Assembly (NCBI GenBank): GCA_000438075.1
Contig: FR903540.1
Coordinates: 15,193-79,192, forward strand
DNA length: 64,000 nucleotides
Origin: Clostridium sp. CAG:609
Lineage (GTDB): Bacteria > Bacillota_I > Bacilli_A > RF39 > UBA660
Reading direction: 5' to 3'
How positions within the stretch are numbered: the first letter of the stretch is position 1; the number at the start of each line of letters is the position of its first letter. The translations under genes and the position numbers were made by a program. The notes under the pieces were generated by a model. It made no database searches and was not told the origin of the DNA. It worked only from the letters and a program-made list of their open reading frames with translations. Shown here piece after piece: positions 9,321-18,823 of this stretch.

Positions 9321-9500
9321 TTAATTGTTATTATTATTCCAGCTCCAGCCAGCACCTAAAATGATTACTAAAAGAATAAATAATACAATCCATATAGCAG
9401 CGCCTATACCATAACCACTTGTATATCCAGCATATTGTGGGCAACATTGATTTTGATTATATCCAGCACCATAATAGCCATTGTTTCCGTAATAATACAT
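9321..9500 (-). CDS. YjcZ-family tiny spore-associated membrane protein
   Basis: 59 residues. The Tyr/Gly/Asn-rich N-terminus (MYYYGNNGYYGAGYNQ, a CCPQY motif) is followed by one hydrophobic helix with the pattern VLFILLVIILGAG, which resembles FALIVVLFILLIIVGA of the tiny transmembrane YjcZ/spore-coat-associated family. A near-consensus ribosome site AAAGGAGGT lies 7 bases before the ATG, and a terminator follows, so this is a real gene. YjcZ-type proteins are found in spore-forming Bacilli and several are spore-associated. A TATAAT at 9523-9528 (minus) may be its -10 box. The rest of 9106-9634 shows no other gene. Confidence 0.75.
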   Translation of the reverse strand: MYYYGNNGYYGAGYNQNQCCPQYAGYTSGYGIGAAIWIVLFILLVIILGAGWSWNNNNN

Positions 9501-9634
9501 AAATTTACCTCCTTTACTATCTATTATAATTTATTAGAAAAGACATCTTTTTGACATTAAAATAACCCAAGTTTTGAAAAATTATTTTATTTTATAACAA
9601 ATAATGGTACAATTTTGTTAGGAGTAGAGCGGAT

Positions 9635-10792
9635 ATGAAAAAAATATTATCTAAAATTGATATACAACTTTTTATAATGGTTATCCTTTATATATTGCTT
9701 GGTCTTGTTATGATTTATAGTGCATCAAGTGTAACTGCAGTTGTTCGCTATGGGTATCAGCCTTATCACTTTTTTATAAGACAAGCAATATTTGTTTTAG
9801 TGGCATTCTTTATAGGTTTTTTTGTGATACTTAGGTTTCCTACAAGAAATTATGCTTTATTTACGTGGCCACTTATATTTTTACTTATTGGTTCTTTGGC
9901 ACTATTATTTGTTAAAGGTAAAATAGCAGGTGGTGCCATTAGTTGGTTTGATTTAAAATATTTTAAAGTTCAACCTAGTGAATTTGCTAAATCTATACTT
10001 ATTGTTTTTATGGCAATATATTATAATAAGCTTCATTATAAAAAGGTTAAAAACATGTTTGCTTATTTTATACCTCTTTTGTTTGCAGGGATAATTATTA
10101 GTTTAATATTTATGCAACCGGATTTAGGTAGTGCAGCAATTATTGCAGGTATTGTATTTTTAACATTTATAAGTATACCTGTTGTTAAAGGTAATATTAT
10201 GAAATATATTAAAGTTATAGCCATTGGTGTTGTTATATTTGCTATTTTTTTCTTGTATTCTGGTAATAGTTTTTTAAGTAGTGTTCAAAAGGGAAGATTA
10301 AATTTTAAAAATCCGTGTTCTAGATATACGGAAACAACTGGTTATCAAGTTTGTAATGGGTTTATTGCTATTAATAATGGTGGTTTGTTTGGAGTTGGTC
10401 TTGGTAATTCAACTCAGAAGTATTTGTATTTACCTGAGGCACATACCGATTTTATATTTCCAATTATAGTTGAAGAATTGGGGTTAGTAGTAGGTATTTT
10501 AATTGTACTCGGTTATGCTTATATGTTATCAAGAATTTTAAAGATTGCAAAAAGGTCTGAAAACTTAAGATGCTCAATTTTAGCTTATGGGACATTTTGG
10601 TATTTTGCTTTACATATATTAGTTAACTTACTTGGGGTTTTAGCACTTATTCCTTTGACTGGAGTACCACTTCCATTTTTAAGTTATGGTGGTTCATTTA
10701 CTTTAAATGCAATTATTATGTTTTTTGTAGTTGAAAGGGTAAATGTTGAAAATAATATTAATAAGACTAAAAGAGAAATAAAATCTTTATAG
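9635..10792 (+). CDS. ftsW: FtsW/RodA/SpoVE family peptidoglycan polymerase, probably FtsW
   Basis: 385 residues with about ten membrane helices. SEDS-family glycosyltransferase that polymerises lipid II with a partner PBP. Conserved loops are present: MIYSASS in helix 1, QPSEFAKS, QPDLGSA, the long extracellular loop with EAHTDFIFPIIVEELG (catalytic-region Asp) and PLTGVPLPFLSYGG near the end. FtsW, SpoVE and RodA cannot be fully separated by eye; the PEAHTDFIF and PLPFLSYGGS patterns favour FtsW/SpoVE. Monocistronic, with TAGGAG 10 bases before the ATG. Its presence indicates a cell wall. Confidence 0.88.
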   Translation: MKKILSKIDIQLFIMVILYILLGLVMIYSASSVTAVVRYGYQPYHFFIRQAIFVLVAFFIGFFVILRFPTRNYALFTWPLIFLLIGSLALLFVKGKIAGGAISWFDLKYFKVQPSEFAKSILIVFMAIYYNKLHYKKVKNMFAYFIPLLFAGIIISLIFMQPDLGSAAIIAGIVFLTFISIPVVKGNIMKYIKVIAIGVVIFAIFFLYSGNSFLSSVQKGRLNFKNPCSRYTETTGYQVCNGFIAINNGGLFGVGLGNSTQKYLYLPEAHTDFIFPIIVEELGLVVGILIVLGYAYMLSRILKIAKRSENLRCSILAYGTFWYFALHILVNLLGVLALIPLTGVPLPFLSYGGSFTLNAIIMFFVVERVNVENNINKTKREIKSL

Positions 10793-10814
10793 TCTTTTTA
10801 TTTTATTTGATTTG

Positions 10815-10942
10815 CTCCAGATAATGCAGTAAAATTGATATTAAGTGGAGAAAATATGACAAAAATAACTAGAAATTAGTCAAAAAACCTTGATTTTCTC
10901 CAAATAATGCAGTAAAATTGATATTAAGTGGAGGAAATATGA
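10815..10942 (+). repeat. Two 45-base direct repeats upstream of the AbiE operon
   Basis: 10815-10859 and 10898-10942 are identical at 43 of 45 positions with an 83-base period. Each copy contains a CTCCA/TGGAG inverted pair, a conserved AT-rich core (TAATGCAGTAAAATTGATAT), a ribosome site and an ATG. The second copy supplies the true start of the antitoxin gene. The first leads into a 7-codon frame ending in TAG. AbiEi-type antitoxins are known to repress their own promoter by binding inverted repeats, so these are candidate operators. Confidence 0.7.
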
Positions 10943-11541
10943 TAGTAACAGATAAGATGCTTAAAGAAAAGTATCATAATTATGTAAATGTTTATAGTAA
11001 AATAAATAGTGAAATTAAAAAGGGAAATTTAATTAGAGTAGTTCGAGGAATATATGAAACTAATCCGAATGTATCTAATTATTTGCTTGCATCAAGTGTT
11101 TGTAGTCCTTCTTATATATCGTTTGATTTTGCTTTGTATTTATATGGGCTTATTCCTGAAAGAGCTGTTAATTGTACAAGTGCAACTTATGATAAGAGAA
11201 AGAAAAAGGTATATCATACGTCTTTTGGTGATTATATTTTCTATGATGTACCTAAGAATGTTTATCAATACGGTATTAAAATTATGGAAGAAGGGGAATA
11301 TGGTTTTTGGATTGCTACTCCAGAGAAGGCTTTATGTGATAAGTTATATACTTTATCCCCGTTAAAAAATTTACACGAGATGGAAGTTATGATATTTGAT
11401 GATTTAAGAATATATGAAGATGAGTTATATAAGTTTGATATGAATCTTTTAAAGGAGATTGAAGAAAATTATCATTCAACTAATGTAACATTGTTTTATA
11501 AATTTATGAGGAGGTTAAAAGATGAACAAGACACTAAGTGA
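10939..11541 (+). CDS. abiEi: AbiEi-type antitoxin of a type IV toxin-antitoxin system
   Basis: 200 residues. The N-terminal winged-helix part (about 1-75, with LIRVVRGIYETNP) is followed by a domain with SPSYISFDFALYLYGLIPE and IATPEKALCDKLYT, both typical of AbiEi/DUF-type antitoxins. Family role: it counters the AbiEii nucleotidyltransferase without direct binding and represses the operon. The start at 10939 follows GGAGG by 4 bases; the longer frame from 10918 would start inside the operator repeat. The stop overlaps the toxin ATG by 20 bases. Confidence 0.85.
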   Translation: MIVTDKMLKEKYHNYVNVYSKINSEIKKGNLIRVVRGIYETNPNVSNYLLASSVCSPSYISFDFALYLYGLIPERAVNCTSATYDKRKKKVYHTSFGDYIFYDVPKNVYQYGIKIMEEGEYGFWIATPEKALCDKLYTLSPLKNLHEMEVMIFDDLRIYEDELYKFDMNLLKEIEENYHSTNVTLFYKFMRRLKDEQDTK

Positions 11542-12391
11542 AATGTTAGAAAAATATGAAATTAAAACCGATAAGGATGAAATTAATGCACTAAAAGAAA
11601 TTATTCAAGAACTAGTTATAAGTGGATTATCAAAGAGTGATTTTTTTAATCGAGCTGCTTTTTATGGCGGAACTGCACTTAGAATATTTTATGATTTGGA
11701 TAGATTTTCTGAAGATTTGGATTTTGCTTTAGTAAGCCCAGATAAAAATTTTGATTTAAGTGCTTACTTTCCATTTATAGAAAAAGAAGTTTCTTTATAT
11801 GGGTTAAATTTAAAGGTTGATACAAAGATTAAAACTAAAGAATCTAATATATCATCTGCTTTTTTAAAAGGCGATACTATGGAACATATTTTAATTTTCT
11901 TTAGTGAAAGCAATTTGCAAAATAATTCTAAATTACTTAGGGATATTAAAATTAAATTTGAAATTGATATTAATCCACCGAGTGGTGCGGAATATGAAAT
12001 AAAATATAAATTATTGCCAACGCCTCATTCAGTAAGACTTTATAATAAGGAATCTTTATTTGCTGGTAAGATTCATGCTATATTATGTAGAAATTGGTCC
12101 CATAGAACTAAAGGAAGAGATTTATATGATTATGCATTTTTCTTATCAAAGAATATTAAAGTTAATATGAATCTTGTAAAATCTAAACTGGTTGAGTCTA
12201 ATGTTTTAAAAGATGATGATAACTTTGATATAAATATTTTAAAAAATATGTTAAATGAAAAGTTTAAATTAATAGATTATGATGCTGCTAAAAATGATGT
12301 TGCACCGTTTTTAGATGATTCAACTAAATTGAATATTTGGTCAATGGAATTCTTTCAATCTATTACTGATAACTTACATGAGGAACAATAA
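11522..12391 (+). CDS. abiEii: AbiEii/AbiGii-type nucleotidyltransferase toxin
   Basis: 289 residues. Nucleotidyltransferase fold with GGT at residues 49-51 (FYGGTALR) and metal-binding Asp65 and Asp67 in SEDLDFAL, followed by KIHAILCRN and TKGRDLYDYAFF, the conserved C-terminal motifs of the family. Family members (AbiEii/MenT) arrest growth, MenT enzymes by adding nucleotides to tRNA acceptor ends, and can abort phage infection. All catalytic motifs look intact. GAGGAGG sits 7 bases before the ATG inside the antitoxin gene. A weak hairpin at 12394-12420 may terminate the pair. Confidence 0.9.
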   Translation: MNKTLSEMLEKYEIKTDKDEINALKEIIQELVISGLSKSDFFNRAAFYGGTALRIFYDLDRFSEDLDFALVSPDKNFDLSAYFPFIEKEVSLYGLNLKVDTKIKTKESNISSAFLKGDTMEHILIFFSESNLQNNSKLLRDIKIKFEIDINPPSGAEYEIKYKLLPTPHSVRLYNKESLFAGKIHAILCRNWSHRTKGRDLYDYAFFLSKNIKVNMNLVKSKLVESNVLKDDDNFDINILKNMLNEKFKLIDYDAAKNDVAPFLDDSTKLNIWSMEFFQSITDNLHEEQ

Positions 12392-12541
12392 ACTAAAATA
12401 GGACTCTTTTTTGTGGTCTTATTTGTTTGGAAAGTTTCTGTAAAATCATGCAAATTATTGTTAAAATAGTGCTTTTTTGTCAAAATTTAGTCAATAATTT
12501 AAAAAAAATAAAAAAAATTAATAGAAATTGTTAATTTCTTA

Positions 12542-12570
12542 TTGATTTTATGGGGTTTTTTTGATAATCT
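12542..12570 (+). promoter_or_regulatory. Possible hup promoter (TTGATT-N17-TAATCT)
   Basis: TTGATT and TAATCT are 17 bases apart with a TGA preceding the -10 (extended -10 context), about 55 bases before the hup ribosome site. The boxes are weak, so this is tentative. Confidence 0.35.
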
Positions 12571-12627
12571 TAATATGTAAGGCTAGTGGCTTTACAAAAT
12601 ATTTTAGATAATGGGAGGTAAAGAAAT

Positions 12628-12900
12628 ATGTCTAAAACAGAATTAGTAGAATTAATTGCAAAAGAAGCTGGACTTTCTAAAGCTGATGCTGCTCGTGCTC
12701 TTGATGCTACAATCGCAGGAATTACTGCTGGATTAAAGAAAGATGGAAAGGTATCTTTAGTAGGATTTGGTACATTTAGTGCTAAAACTAGAGCTGCTAG
12801 AGAAGGAATTAATCCTTTAACTAAAGAACCAATCAAAATTGCTGCTAAGACAGTTGCTTCATTTAAAGCCGGAAGCAAATTAAAAGACGCTTTAAATTAG
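12628..12900 (+). CDS. hup: HU family nucleoid DNA-binding protein
   Basis: 90 residues, the usual HU length. Family motifs: [19 protein letters not shown] at the N-terminus, [19 protein letters not shown] at the start of the DNA-binding arm, and [10 protein letters not shown] where most HU proteins have NPqTgeeI. It bends and compacts DNA as a dimer. Codon use is more GCT-rich than in neighbouring genes, as expected for a highly expressed gene. GGGAGG lies 10 bases before the ATG and a strong terminator follows. Confidence 0.97.
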   Translation: MSKTELVELIAKEAGLSKADAARALDATIAGITAGLKKDGKVSLVGFGTFSAKTRAAREGINPLTKEPIKIAAKTVASFKAGSKLKDALN

Positions 12901-12909
12901 TTTAAAACG

Positions 12910-12935
12910 AAAAGTTGACTTTGTTCAACTTTTTT
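12910..12935 (+). terminator. hup terminator
   Basis: Stem AAAAGTTGA / TCAACTTTT followed by a T-run. Confidence 0.85.
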
Positions 12936-12958
12936 TGGTTCGAGGAGGAGGATTAGAT

Positions 12959-13999
12959 ATGAAAAAAAGATTAATAATTTTATTAGGAGTAGGCATAAGT
13001 TTTTTGATACTTCCCTTTTTAATAAATGTATATGGTTTATGGAGACTTATTATATTACTTATTGGTATTTTATTAATTACCATATGTACTGCGATTAAAT
13101 TTAAAAACAATATTATAGTAATTATTCTTGTTAATTTAATACTTTTATCTAGTACTTATGGAATAGATTATTTGTTATGTTATAAATTAAATAGATTACC
13201 TATATATGCATTTAGTTTAGAAAGTAATGATAGTTTTAGAACATTAAATAGTTTCTTTTATAGAGTTTATGATTGTAATTCTAATTTAGTAATGGATTAT
13301 GGATATAGAAAAAGTTATATATGTGATGAAGATTTACTTGATACAGTTGATGTAAATAGTTTGTTACAAGATCCTCGTGTAAGTTATAAAAAATATAAAA
13401 ATAAATTTATTAAAGTAAGTGGTAAGATCAGTAAGATAGTGGGTAGTGAAGTATTAGAACTTGGTAAATATACAAAAACAGATGATGTATTAAATGGTTA
13501 TGTTTTATTTAGTGATAGTGAAGCCTTAGTTGTTAATACAACTGAAGTACTTAGTAAATATAGAATATATGATGAAATAACTGTTATTGGTAGAGTGGAT
13601 AGTACTGATGGTAAGAAAATAACTTTAAAAGATACACTATTAATACCAAGTAATATATATGATAGTTTTACATATGAAGTTATAAATAATGATAGTAAGT
13701 TAACTAATTTAGTTAAAGATAAAAATTATTATTACTACGGTATTAATAGTATAAATATAAAGTATGATAGTAATAATATTTATGAACTTAGTTATTCTTT
13801 AACTGATAATAGATTTAGTGTATTAGATATAATTGGTAATAGTACTTATGAAGTATTAAAAAAAGATGATGAAGAAATAGGTAAGTTATATAAGTTAGAT
13901 AAATTTAATGTAGTATTATGTAATAATGATAATGTTATATTTGCTAGTTTAAAAAAGAATATTAATTATGAAGTATGTAGTTATGTAGTGGATGAATAA
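12959..13999 (+). CDS. Membrane-anchored protein with OB-fold-like middle region
   Basis: 346 residues, family not recognised. Start ATG 12959, 6 bases after GAGGAGGAGG. Three hydrophobic segments occupy residues 5-75. The region near residue 145 (KNKFIKVSGKISKI, then YVLFSDSEALVVN and YDEITVIGRVDS) reads like an OB-fold of the tRNA_anti-like type, which would sit outside or just under the membrane. The C-terminal part is Asn/Tyr-rich with short beta strands. No operon partner: hup ends in a terminator just upstream. Function unknown. Confidence 0.6.
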   Translation: MKKRLIILLGVGISFLILPFLINVYGLWRLIILLIGILLITICTAIKFKNNIIVIILVNLILLSSTYGIDYLLCYKLNRLPIYAFSLESNDSFRTLNSFFYRVYDCNSNLVMDYGYRKSYICDEDLLDTVDVNSLLQDPRVSYKKYKNKFIKVSGKISKIVGSEVLELGKYTKTDDVLNGYVLFSDSEALVVNTTEVLSKYRIYDEITVIGRVDSTDGKKITLKDTLLIPSNIYDSFTYEVINNDSKLTNLVKDKNYYYYGINSINIKYDSNNIYELSYSLTDNRFSVLDIIGNSTYEVLKKDDEEIGKLYKLDKFNVVLCNNDNVIFASLKKNINYEVCSYVVDE

Positions 14000-14030
14000 T
14001 TATGTTTACTTTTATAAATTATATTAGTAT

Positions 14031-14374
14031 AATATTTTTACAAATGTTTATATTGATGAAAAAATACATTATGGCTATTCTTATGAAGACAAGAAAGATT
14101 TGTTAAAAATTGGGCTTTATGAGTAGGATTCTTCAAAAAGATACTACTAAAACTTATTTGGCTAAATATTGGTTTATCGTAATGGACTATTATGCCAGAT
14201 TTTTATGACGGCAATACTATTTTTGCTATTATTCATTCTACTATTGTTAGTGGAACAATGAGTTTTAATTATCATATGGTAGCGCGAGCGCGATCTACAT
14301 TTTATCTTTTATCTTCAGTTCAATATGACTCTGGTACTGGTAGTGCAAGTGATCCGATTTGCTTGAAAATTTAA
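14031..14374 (+). pseudogene. Decayed remnant of a surface/prepilin-like protein
   Basis: No intact gene spans 14000-14482. Peptide fragments in different frames look coding: a frame with LQKDTTKTYLAKYW at about 14130-14170, and an open stretch 14192-14374 ending SSVQYDSGTGSASDPICLKI. The final segment (Gly-Thr-Gly-x-Ser-Asp-Pro-x) is typical of the last strand of exported, prepilin-like proteins. Frameshifts and stops between fragments indicate decay. The 14192 frame alone has no ribosome site. Confidence 0.4.
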
Positions 14375-14406
14375 AATATTATAAAAAGTTGATGAAAATA
14401 TATACA

Positions 14407-14443
14407 AAATTGCATGAAGTGATTGACGGAGTGCAATTTTTTT
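14407..14443 (+). terminator. Intrinsic terminator upstream of ybxB
   Basis: Stem AAATTGCA (14407-14414) / TGCAATTT (14432-14439) followed by T. Its loop and 3' arm overlap the ybxB promoter. Confidence 0.65.
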
Positions 14444-14451
14444 GATACAAT
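14423..14451 (+). promoter_or_regulatory. ybxB promoter, TTGACG-N17-TACAAT with extended -10
   Basis: -35 TTGACG (14423-14428), 17-base spacer, -10 TACAAT (14446-14451) preceded by TG one base upstream. The predicted transcript has only about 25 bases before the TTG start of ybxB. Confidence 0.75.
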
Positions 14452-14482
14452 TATTTTATATCGAGAAAAGGGGACAGTGCCT

Positions 14483-15082
14483 TTGGAACATTATTTTACA
14501 AACAACGATAATTTAAAAAGTGAGATAAGAGAGTTGTCTTATATATACAATGGTAAACCATTTATTTTTTTGAGTGATAATGGTGTTTTTGCTAAGAACA
14601 AAATAGATTATGCATCTAGGTTGTTGGTGGAAAGTTTTTTGAAACTGGTTAACACCAGAGAAGAGGATTGCAATTTGCTTGATGTAGGTTGTGGTTATGG
14701 ATATATGGGGATTGTTATTGGTGGAGTACTTGGTTGTTTCGTTGACTTAGTTGATGTTAATAAAAGAGCGGTTCATTTAAGTGAAAGAAATATAAAGCTT
14801 AACAATGTTAAGGGACGTGCATTTATAAGTAATGCGTATGAAAGTGTAAAAAATAAATATAAATATATAATTACTAATCCTCCGATTAGGGCTGGTAAAG
14901 ATGTTGTATTAGACATCTTAGCTAATGCAAAGGGACATCTTGAAGATGACGGTGAGCTTTGGTTTGTTATTAATAAAGATCAAGGTGCTAAATCTATTAA
15001 AAAGATAATGGATGAGTGTTATAAAGTAGAAGTTGTAGCTAAAAGTAAAGGTTTTTTTGTTTTTTGTGCAAAAATTGATTGA
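14483..15082 (+). CDS. ybxB: Class I SAM-dependent methyltransferase, YbxB/RsmC-like
   Basis: 199 residues. S-adenosylmethionine-binding motif I LLDVGCGYGYMG at about residue 70, and NPPI(RAGK) catalytic loop as in RsmC-type N2-guanine rRNA methyltransferases. The position immediately before rpoB is that of B. subtilis ybxB. The start is assigned to TTG 14483 (MEHYFTNN, matching family N-termini), 8 bases after AAAAGGGGA; the open frame reaches back to 14423 but that region is promoter and terminator. The stop overlaps the rpoB promoter. Confidence 0.88.
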   Translation: MEHYFTNNDNLKSEIRELSYIYNGKPFIFLSDNGVFAKNKIDYASRLLVESFLKLVNTREEDCNLLDVGCGYGYMGIVIGGVLGCFVDLVDVNKRAVHLSERNIKLNNVKGRAFISNAYESVKNKYKYIITNPPIRAGKDVVLDILANAKGHLEDDGELWFVINKDQGAKSIKKIMDECYKVEVVAKSKGFFVFCAKID

Positions 15083-15107
15083 CAAATCTTTAATTTGGCT
15101 TTACAAT
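15079..15107 (+). promoter_or_regulatory. rpoBC promoter, TTGACA-N17-TACAAT
   Basis: Perfect -35 TTGACA (15079-15084, overlapping the ybxB stop codon) and TACAAT (15102-15107) with the optimal 17-base spacer. The transcript would carry a ~75-base leader before rpoB. Confidence 0.8.
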
Positions 15108-15187
15108 TTTAAATTGGTGACGTATTTATTTTTTAAATAAAAAAAGCGAAGAAATAGTCTTAAAAAAATTGTGTATGGGGTGATATC

Positions 15188-18100
15188 ATGGCTTATAAAG
15201 TAAAAAAATTTGGTGACTATCGTGAAAGAAGATGTTTTTCAAAGACGAAAAACGTTTTAGAATTGAATGATTTATTGGAAGTTCAAAAGAAATCATACCA
15301 AGAATTCTTAGATACTGGTATCAAAGAAATATTTGATGACTTATTTCCAGTTGAAAGCTTTACTGGTAATATATCTTTAGAATTTGGTGATTATTATTTT
15401 GATGAACCAAGATATTCAGTTAAGGAAGCTAAGGAAAGAATGGTTAACTATGCTGCTCCATTAAAGGTTGAAGCACGTCTTTACATTCACGAAACTGGTG
15501 AAGTAAAAGAACAAACTATATTTCTTGGAGACATGCCACTTATGACTGAAGCTGGAACATTCATTATTAATGGGGCAGAACGTGTAATTGTTTCCCAATT
15601 AGTAAGAAGTCCAAGTGTATATTTCAAAAAAGAAATCGATAAGAATGGACGTCATATCTTAAGTGGTGAATTAATACCTAATAAAGGTACATGGCTTGAA
15701 TATGAAACAGATGCTAGAGATGTTTTATATGTAAGAATTGATAGAACTAGAAAAGTTACAGTTACTACATTCTTAAGAGCTTTAGGTTTATCTAGTGATG
15801 ATGATATTATTAGTCTTTTTGGTGATAATGATTATATTAATAATACATTAGAAAAAGATAGTACTAATAATACAGATGAAGCATTAATTGAAATTTATGA
15901 AAAACTAAGACCTGGTGAACCAGCAACATTAGATTCTTCAAAGAACCAATTAATTACAAGATTCTTTGATAGATTCCGTTATGATTTAGCTAAAGTTGGA
16001 CGTTATAAATTTAATAAGAAATTAAATATCTTAGATAGATTAGAAGGTTTAACACTCGCTGAACCATTAATTGATGGTGATAATGTTTTAGCTAATGCTG
16101 GTGATAAACTTACTAGTGAAGTTTTAGAAAATTTAAGACCATATTTTGAAAAAGGATTAAATGTTAAAGAACTTTTAATTAATGAAGAATTGGATGACTA
16201 TAAGACTGCTCAAGTAGTTAAAGTAGTAGATCCAGAAGATAGTAAAAAAACTATTAATATTATTGGAATTGACCCAAGCATTGATGTTAGACGTCTAACT
16301 ATTCCTGATGTTTATGCATCATTAAGTTATTATATTGGACTTCATGAAAATATTGGTAGCGATGATGAAATTGATAACTTAGGAAACCGTCGTGTTCGTC
16401 AAGTTGGTGAACTTATTCAAAATCAATTTAGAATTGGTATGGCAAGAATGGAAAGAGTTATTCGTGAAAGAATGACTACTCAAGAATTAGATACTGTTAC
16501 ACCTAAAACATTAATTAATATTAGACCAGTAACTGCAGCGTTAAAAGAATTCTTTGGTTCTTCACAATTATCTAAATTCATGGATCAAATTAACCCAATA
16601 GCAGAACTTACTGATAAGAGACGTTTATCAAGTTTAGGACCTGGAGGTTTATCTCGTGAACGTGCTGGTATGGATGTTCGTGACGTTAATGCATCTCACT
16701 ATGGTCGTATTTGTCCGATTGAATCACCAGAAGGACAAAACATTGGTCTTATTACATCACTTGCTGGTTATGCTAAGATTAATGATTATGGTTTCATTAT
16801 GACTCCATATCATAAAGTTGTTAATGGTGTTGTAACTAATGAAGTAGTTTATTTAACTGCTGATGAAGAAAAAGGACATGCTATTAGTCAAGCTGCTGTT
16901 AAGTTAGATGATGATAATAGAATTGTTGATAAGGAAGTAGTTGCAAGATATAATGGTGATACAATCTATGTAAAAAGAGAAAAAATTGATTATGTCGATG
17001 TTGCTCCAAGTCAAGTTGTTGCTATTACAACAAGTTGTATTCCATTCCTTGAATTCGATGATGCCCACAGAACTTTGATGGGTGCAAACATGCAACGTCA
17101 AGCAGTACCTTTACTTACTTGTGAAGCTCCAATTGTTGGAACAGGTGTAGAATGTATTGCTGCAAGAGATTCTGGTTCAACTATTGTTGCTAAAGCAGAT
17201 GGTGTAGTTGAATATGCTGATGGTTTAAAGATTATAGTTAAAACTGCTGGTGGTAAAGATACATATCATTTAGCAAATTATGAAAGAAGTAATGCATCAA
17301 GTTGTATTAATCATCATCCAATTGTTAAAGCTGGAGATGCTATATGCCGCGGACAAGTTATTGCTGATGGTCCATCAACTGACATGGGTGAACTTGCTTT
17401 AGGTAAAAACTTAACTGTAGCATTCATGACATTTGAAGGCTATAATTACGAAGATGCAGTAATCTTAAATGAAAGATTAGTAAAAGATGATGTTTATACA
17501 TCACTTCATATATCACATTACGATATTGATTGTCGTGATACAAAACTTGGACCTGAAGAAATTACAAGAGATATTCCAAATGTTGGGGAAGATGCTCGTA
17601 AGAATCTTGATGCTGATGGTATTGTAAGAATTGGTACTGAAGTAAGAGATGGTGATATTCTAGTAGGTAAAGTTACACCAAAAGGTATGCAAGAACTTAC
17701 TAGTGAAGAAAAATTATTACATGCTATATTTGGTGAAAAGACTCGTGAAGTAAGAGATACATCACTACGTGTAGAACATGGTGCTGGTGGTATCGTTCAT
17801 GATGTTAAAGTTTATACAAAAGAAAATAGTGATGAACTTCCTGCAGGTGTATCTAAGATAATAAGAGTATATATTATTCAAAAACGTAAGATACAAGTAG
17901 GGGATAAGATGTCTGGTCGTCACGGTAATAAAGGGGTTATTTCTTTAGTACTTCCTGAAGAAGATATGCCTTATTTACCAGATGGTAGACCTGTAGATGT
18001 TATGCTTAACCCATTAGGTGTTCCATCACGTATGAATATTGGACAAATCTTAGAATTACACTTAGGTATGGCTGGTAAAAAGTTAGGTGTTCATTATGCT

Positions 18101-18823
18101 ACTCCAGTATTTGATAGTGCAACATGGGAAGATATTTCTGAAGAAATGAAAGAAGCAGGAATGGAGCCAGATGGAAAAGTAGTACTTCATGATGGTAGAA
18201 CTGGAGAACCATTTGATCATAGAATCAATGTTGGGGTTATGTATATGGTTAAACTACATCACATGGTTGATGATAAACTACATGCTAGAGCAACAGGACC
18301 TTATTCACTTGTTACTCAACAACCTCTAGGTGGTAAAGCTCAATTCGGTGGACAACGTTTCGGAGAAATGGAAGTTTGGGCATTATATGCTTATGGTGCA
18401 TCACATGTATTACAAGAAATCTTAACTGTTAAAGCTGATGATATCGTAGGTCGTGTAAAGGTTTATGAATCTTTAGTTAAAGGTAAAGTTATTGATCAAG
18501 CTGGTGTTCCTGAATCATTTAGAGTACTAGTTAAGGAATTCCAAGCACTTGGTTTAGATGTTCAAGTAATTGATAATGATGATAATGTATTAGAATTCAA
18601 AGACATCGAAGAAGATGAAGATGATAATGATGCATTTAGAATTGATGAAATAGATGTAACTACAAAAGAATTAAATAAAGATAATGTAGTTAATGAAGAA
18701 TTGGATAGTTATGATGACTATGATGATGATTTGGATGATGAAGAAGATTCATTAGATGATTTAGAATTTCCAGGAGATATTGAAGAAGAAGATGTCTTAG
18801 ATGAAGGGGAAGGTGAAGAATAA
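15188..18823 (+). CDS. rpoB: RNA polymerase beta subunit
   Basis: 1211 residues, within the Firmicute range. Core motifs are present: the rifampicin-pocket region with [40 protein letters not shown], here with the standard Gln, Asp and His/Ser residues, then [17 protein letters not shown] and the terminal [21 protein letters not shown]. Residues ~1130-1211 form an unusually acidic, Asp/Glu-rich tail ([16 protein letters not shown]), longer than needed for function. Its stop TAA shares a base with the rpoC ATG, so the two are co-translated. Confidence 0.99.
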   Translation: MAYKVKKFGDYRERRCFSKTKNVLELNDLLEVQKKSYQEFLDTGIKEIFDDLFPVESFTGNISLEFGDYYFDEPRYSVKEAKERMVNYAAPLKVEARLYIHETGEVKEQTIFLGDMPLMTEAGTFIINGAERVIVSQLVRSPSVYFKKEIDKNGRHILSGELIPNKGTWLEYETDARDVLYVRIDRTRKVTVTTFLRALGLSSDDDIISLFGDNDYINNTLEKDSTNNTDEALIEIYEKLRPGEPATLDSSKNQLITRFFDRFRYDLAKVGRYKFNKKLNILDRLEGLTLAEPLIDGDNVLANAGDKLTSEVLENLRPYFEKGLNVKELLINEELDDYKTAQVVKVVDPEDSKKTINIIGIDPSIDVRRLTIPDVYASLSYYIGLHENIGSDDEIDNLGNRRVRQVGELIQNQFRIGMARMERVIRERMTTQELDTVTPKTLINIRPVTAALKEFFGSSQLSKFMDQINPIAELTDKRRLSSLGPGGLSRERAGMDVRDVNASHYGRICPIESPEGQNIGLITSLAGYAKINDYGFIMTPYHKVVNGVVTNEVVYLTADEEKGHAISQAAVKLDDDNRIVDKEVVARYNGDTIYVKREKIDYVDVAPSQVVAITTSCIPFLEFDDAHRTLMGANMQRQAVPLLTCEAPIVGTGVECIAARDSGSTIVAKADGVVEYADGLKIIVKTAGGKDTYHLANYERSNASSCINHHPIVKAGDAICRGQVIADGPSTDMGELALGKNLTVAFMTFEGYNYEDAVILNERLVKDDVYTSLHISHYDIDCRDTKLGPEEITRDIPNVGEDARKNLDADGIVRIGTEVRDGDILVGKVTPKGMQELTSEEKLLHAIFGEKTREVRDTSLRVEHGAGGIVHDVKVYTKENSDELPAGVSKIIRVYIIQKRKIQVGDKMSGRHGNKGVISLVLPEEDMPYLPDGRPVDVMLNPLGVPSRMNIGQILELHLGMAGKKLGVHYATPVFDSATWEDISEEMKEAGMEPDGKVVLHDGRTGEPFDHRINVGVMYMVKLHHMVDDKLHARATGPYSLVTQQPLGGKAQFGGQRFGEMEVWALYAYGASHVLQEILTVKADDIVGRVKVYESLVKGKVIDQAGVPESFRVLVKEFQALGLDVQVIDNDDNVLEFKDIEEDEDDNDAFRIDEIDVTTKELNKDNVVNEELDSYDDYDDDLDDEEDSLDDLEFPGDIEEEDVLDEGEGEE

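Noticed and set aside
12570..12878. 102-codon minus-strand frame over hup
   Set aside because: It is antisense to the clear HU gene, has no ribosome site, and its Ala/Leu-rich composition mirrors HU codon use.
14423..14482. 20-residue N-terminal extension of ybxB
   Set aside because: The region is promoter and terminator; TTG 14483 has the ribosome site and matches family N-termini.
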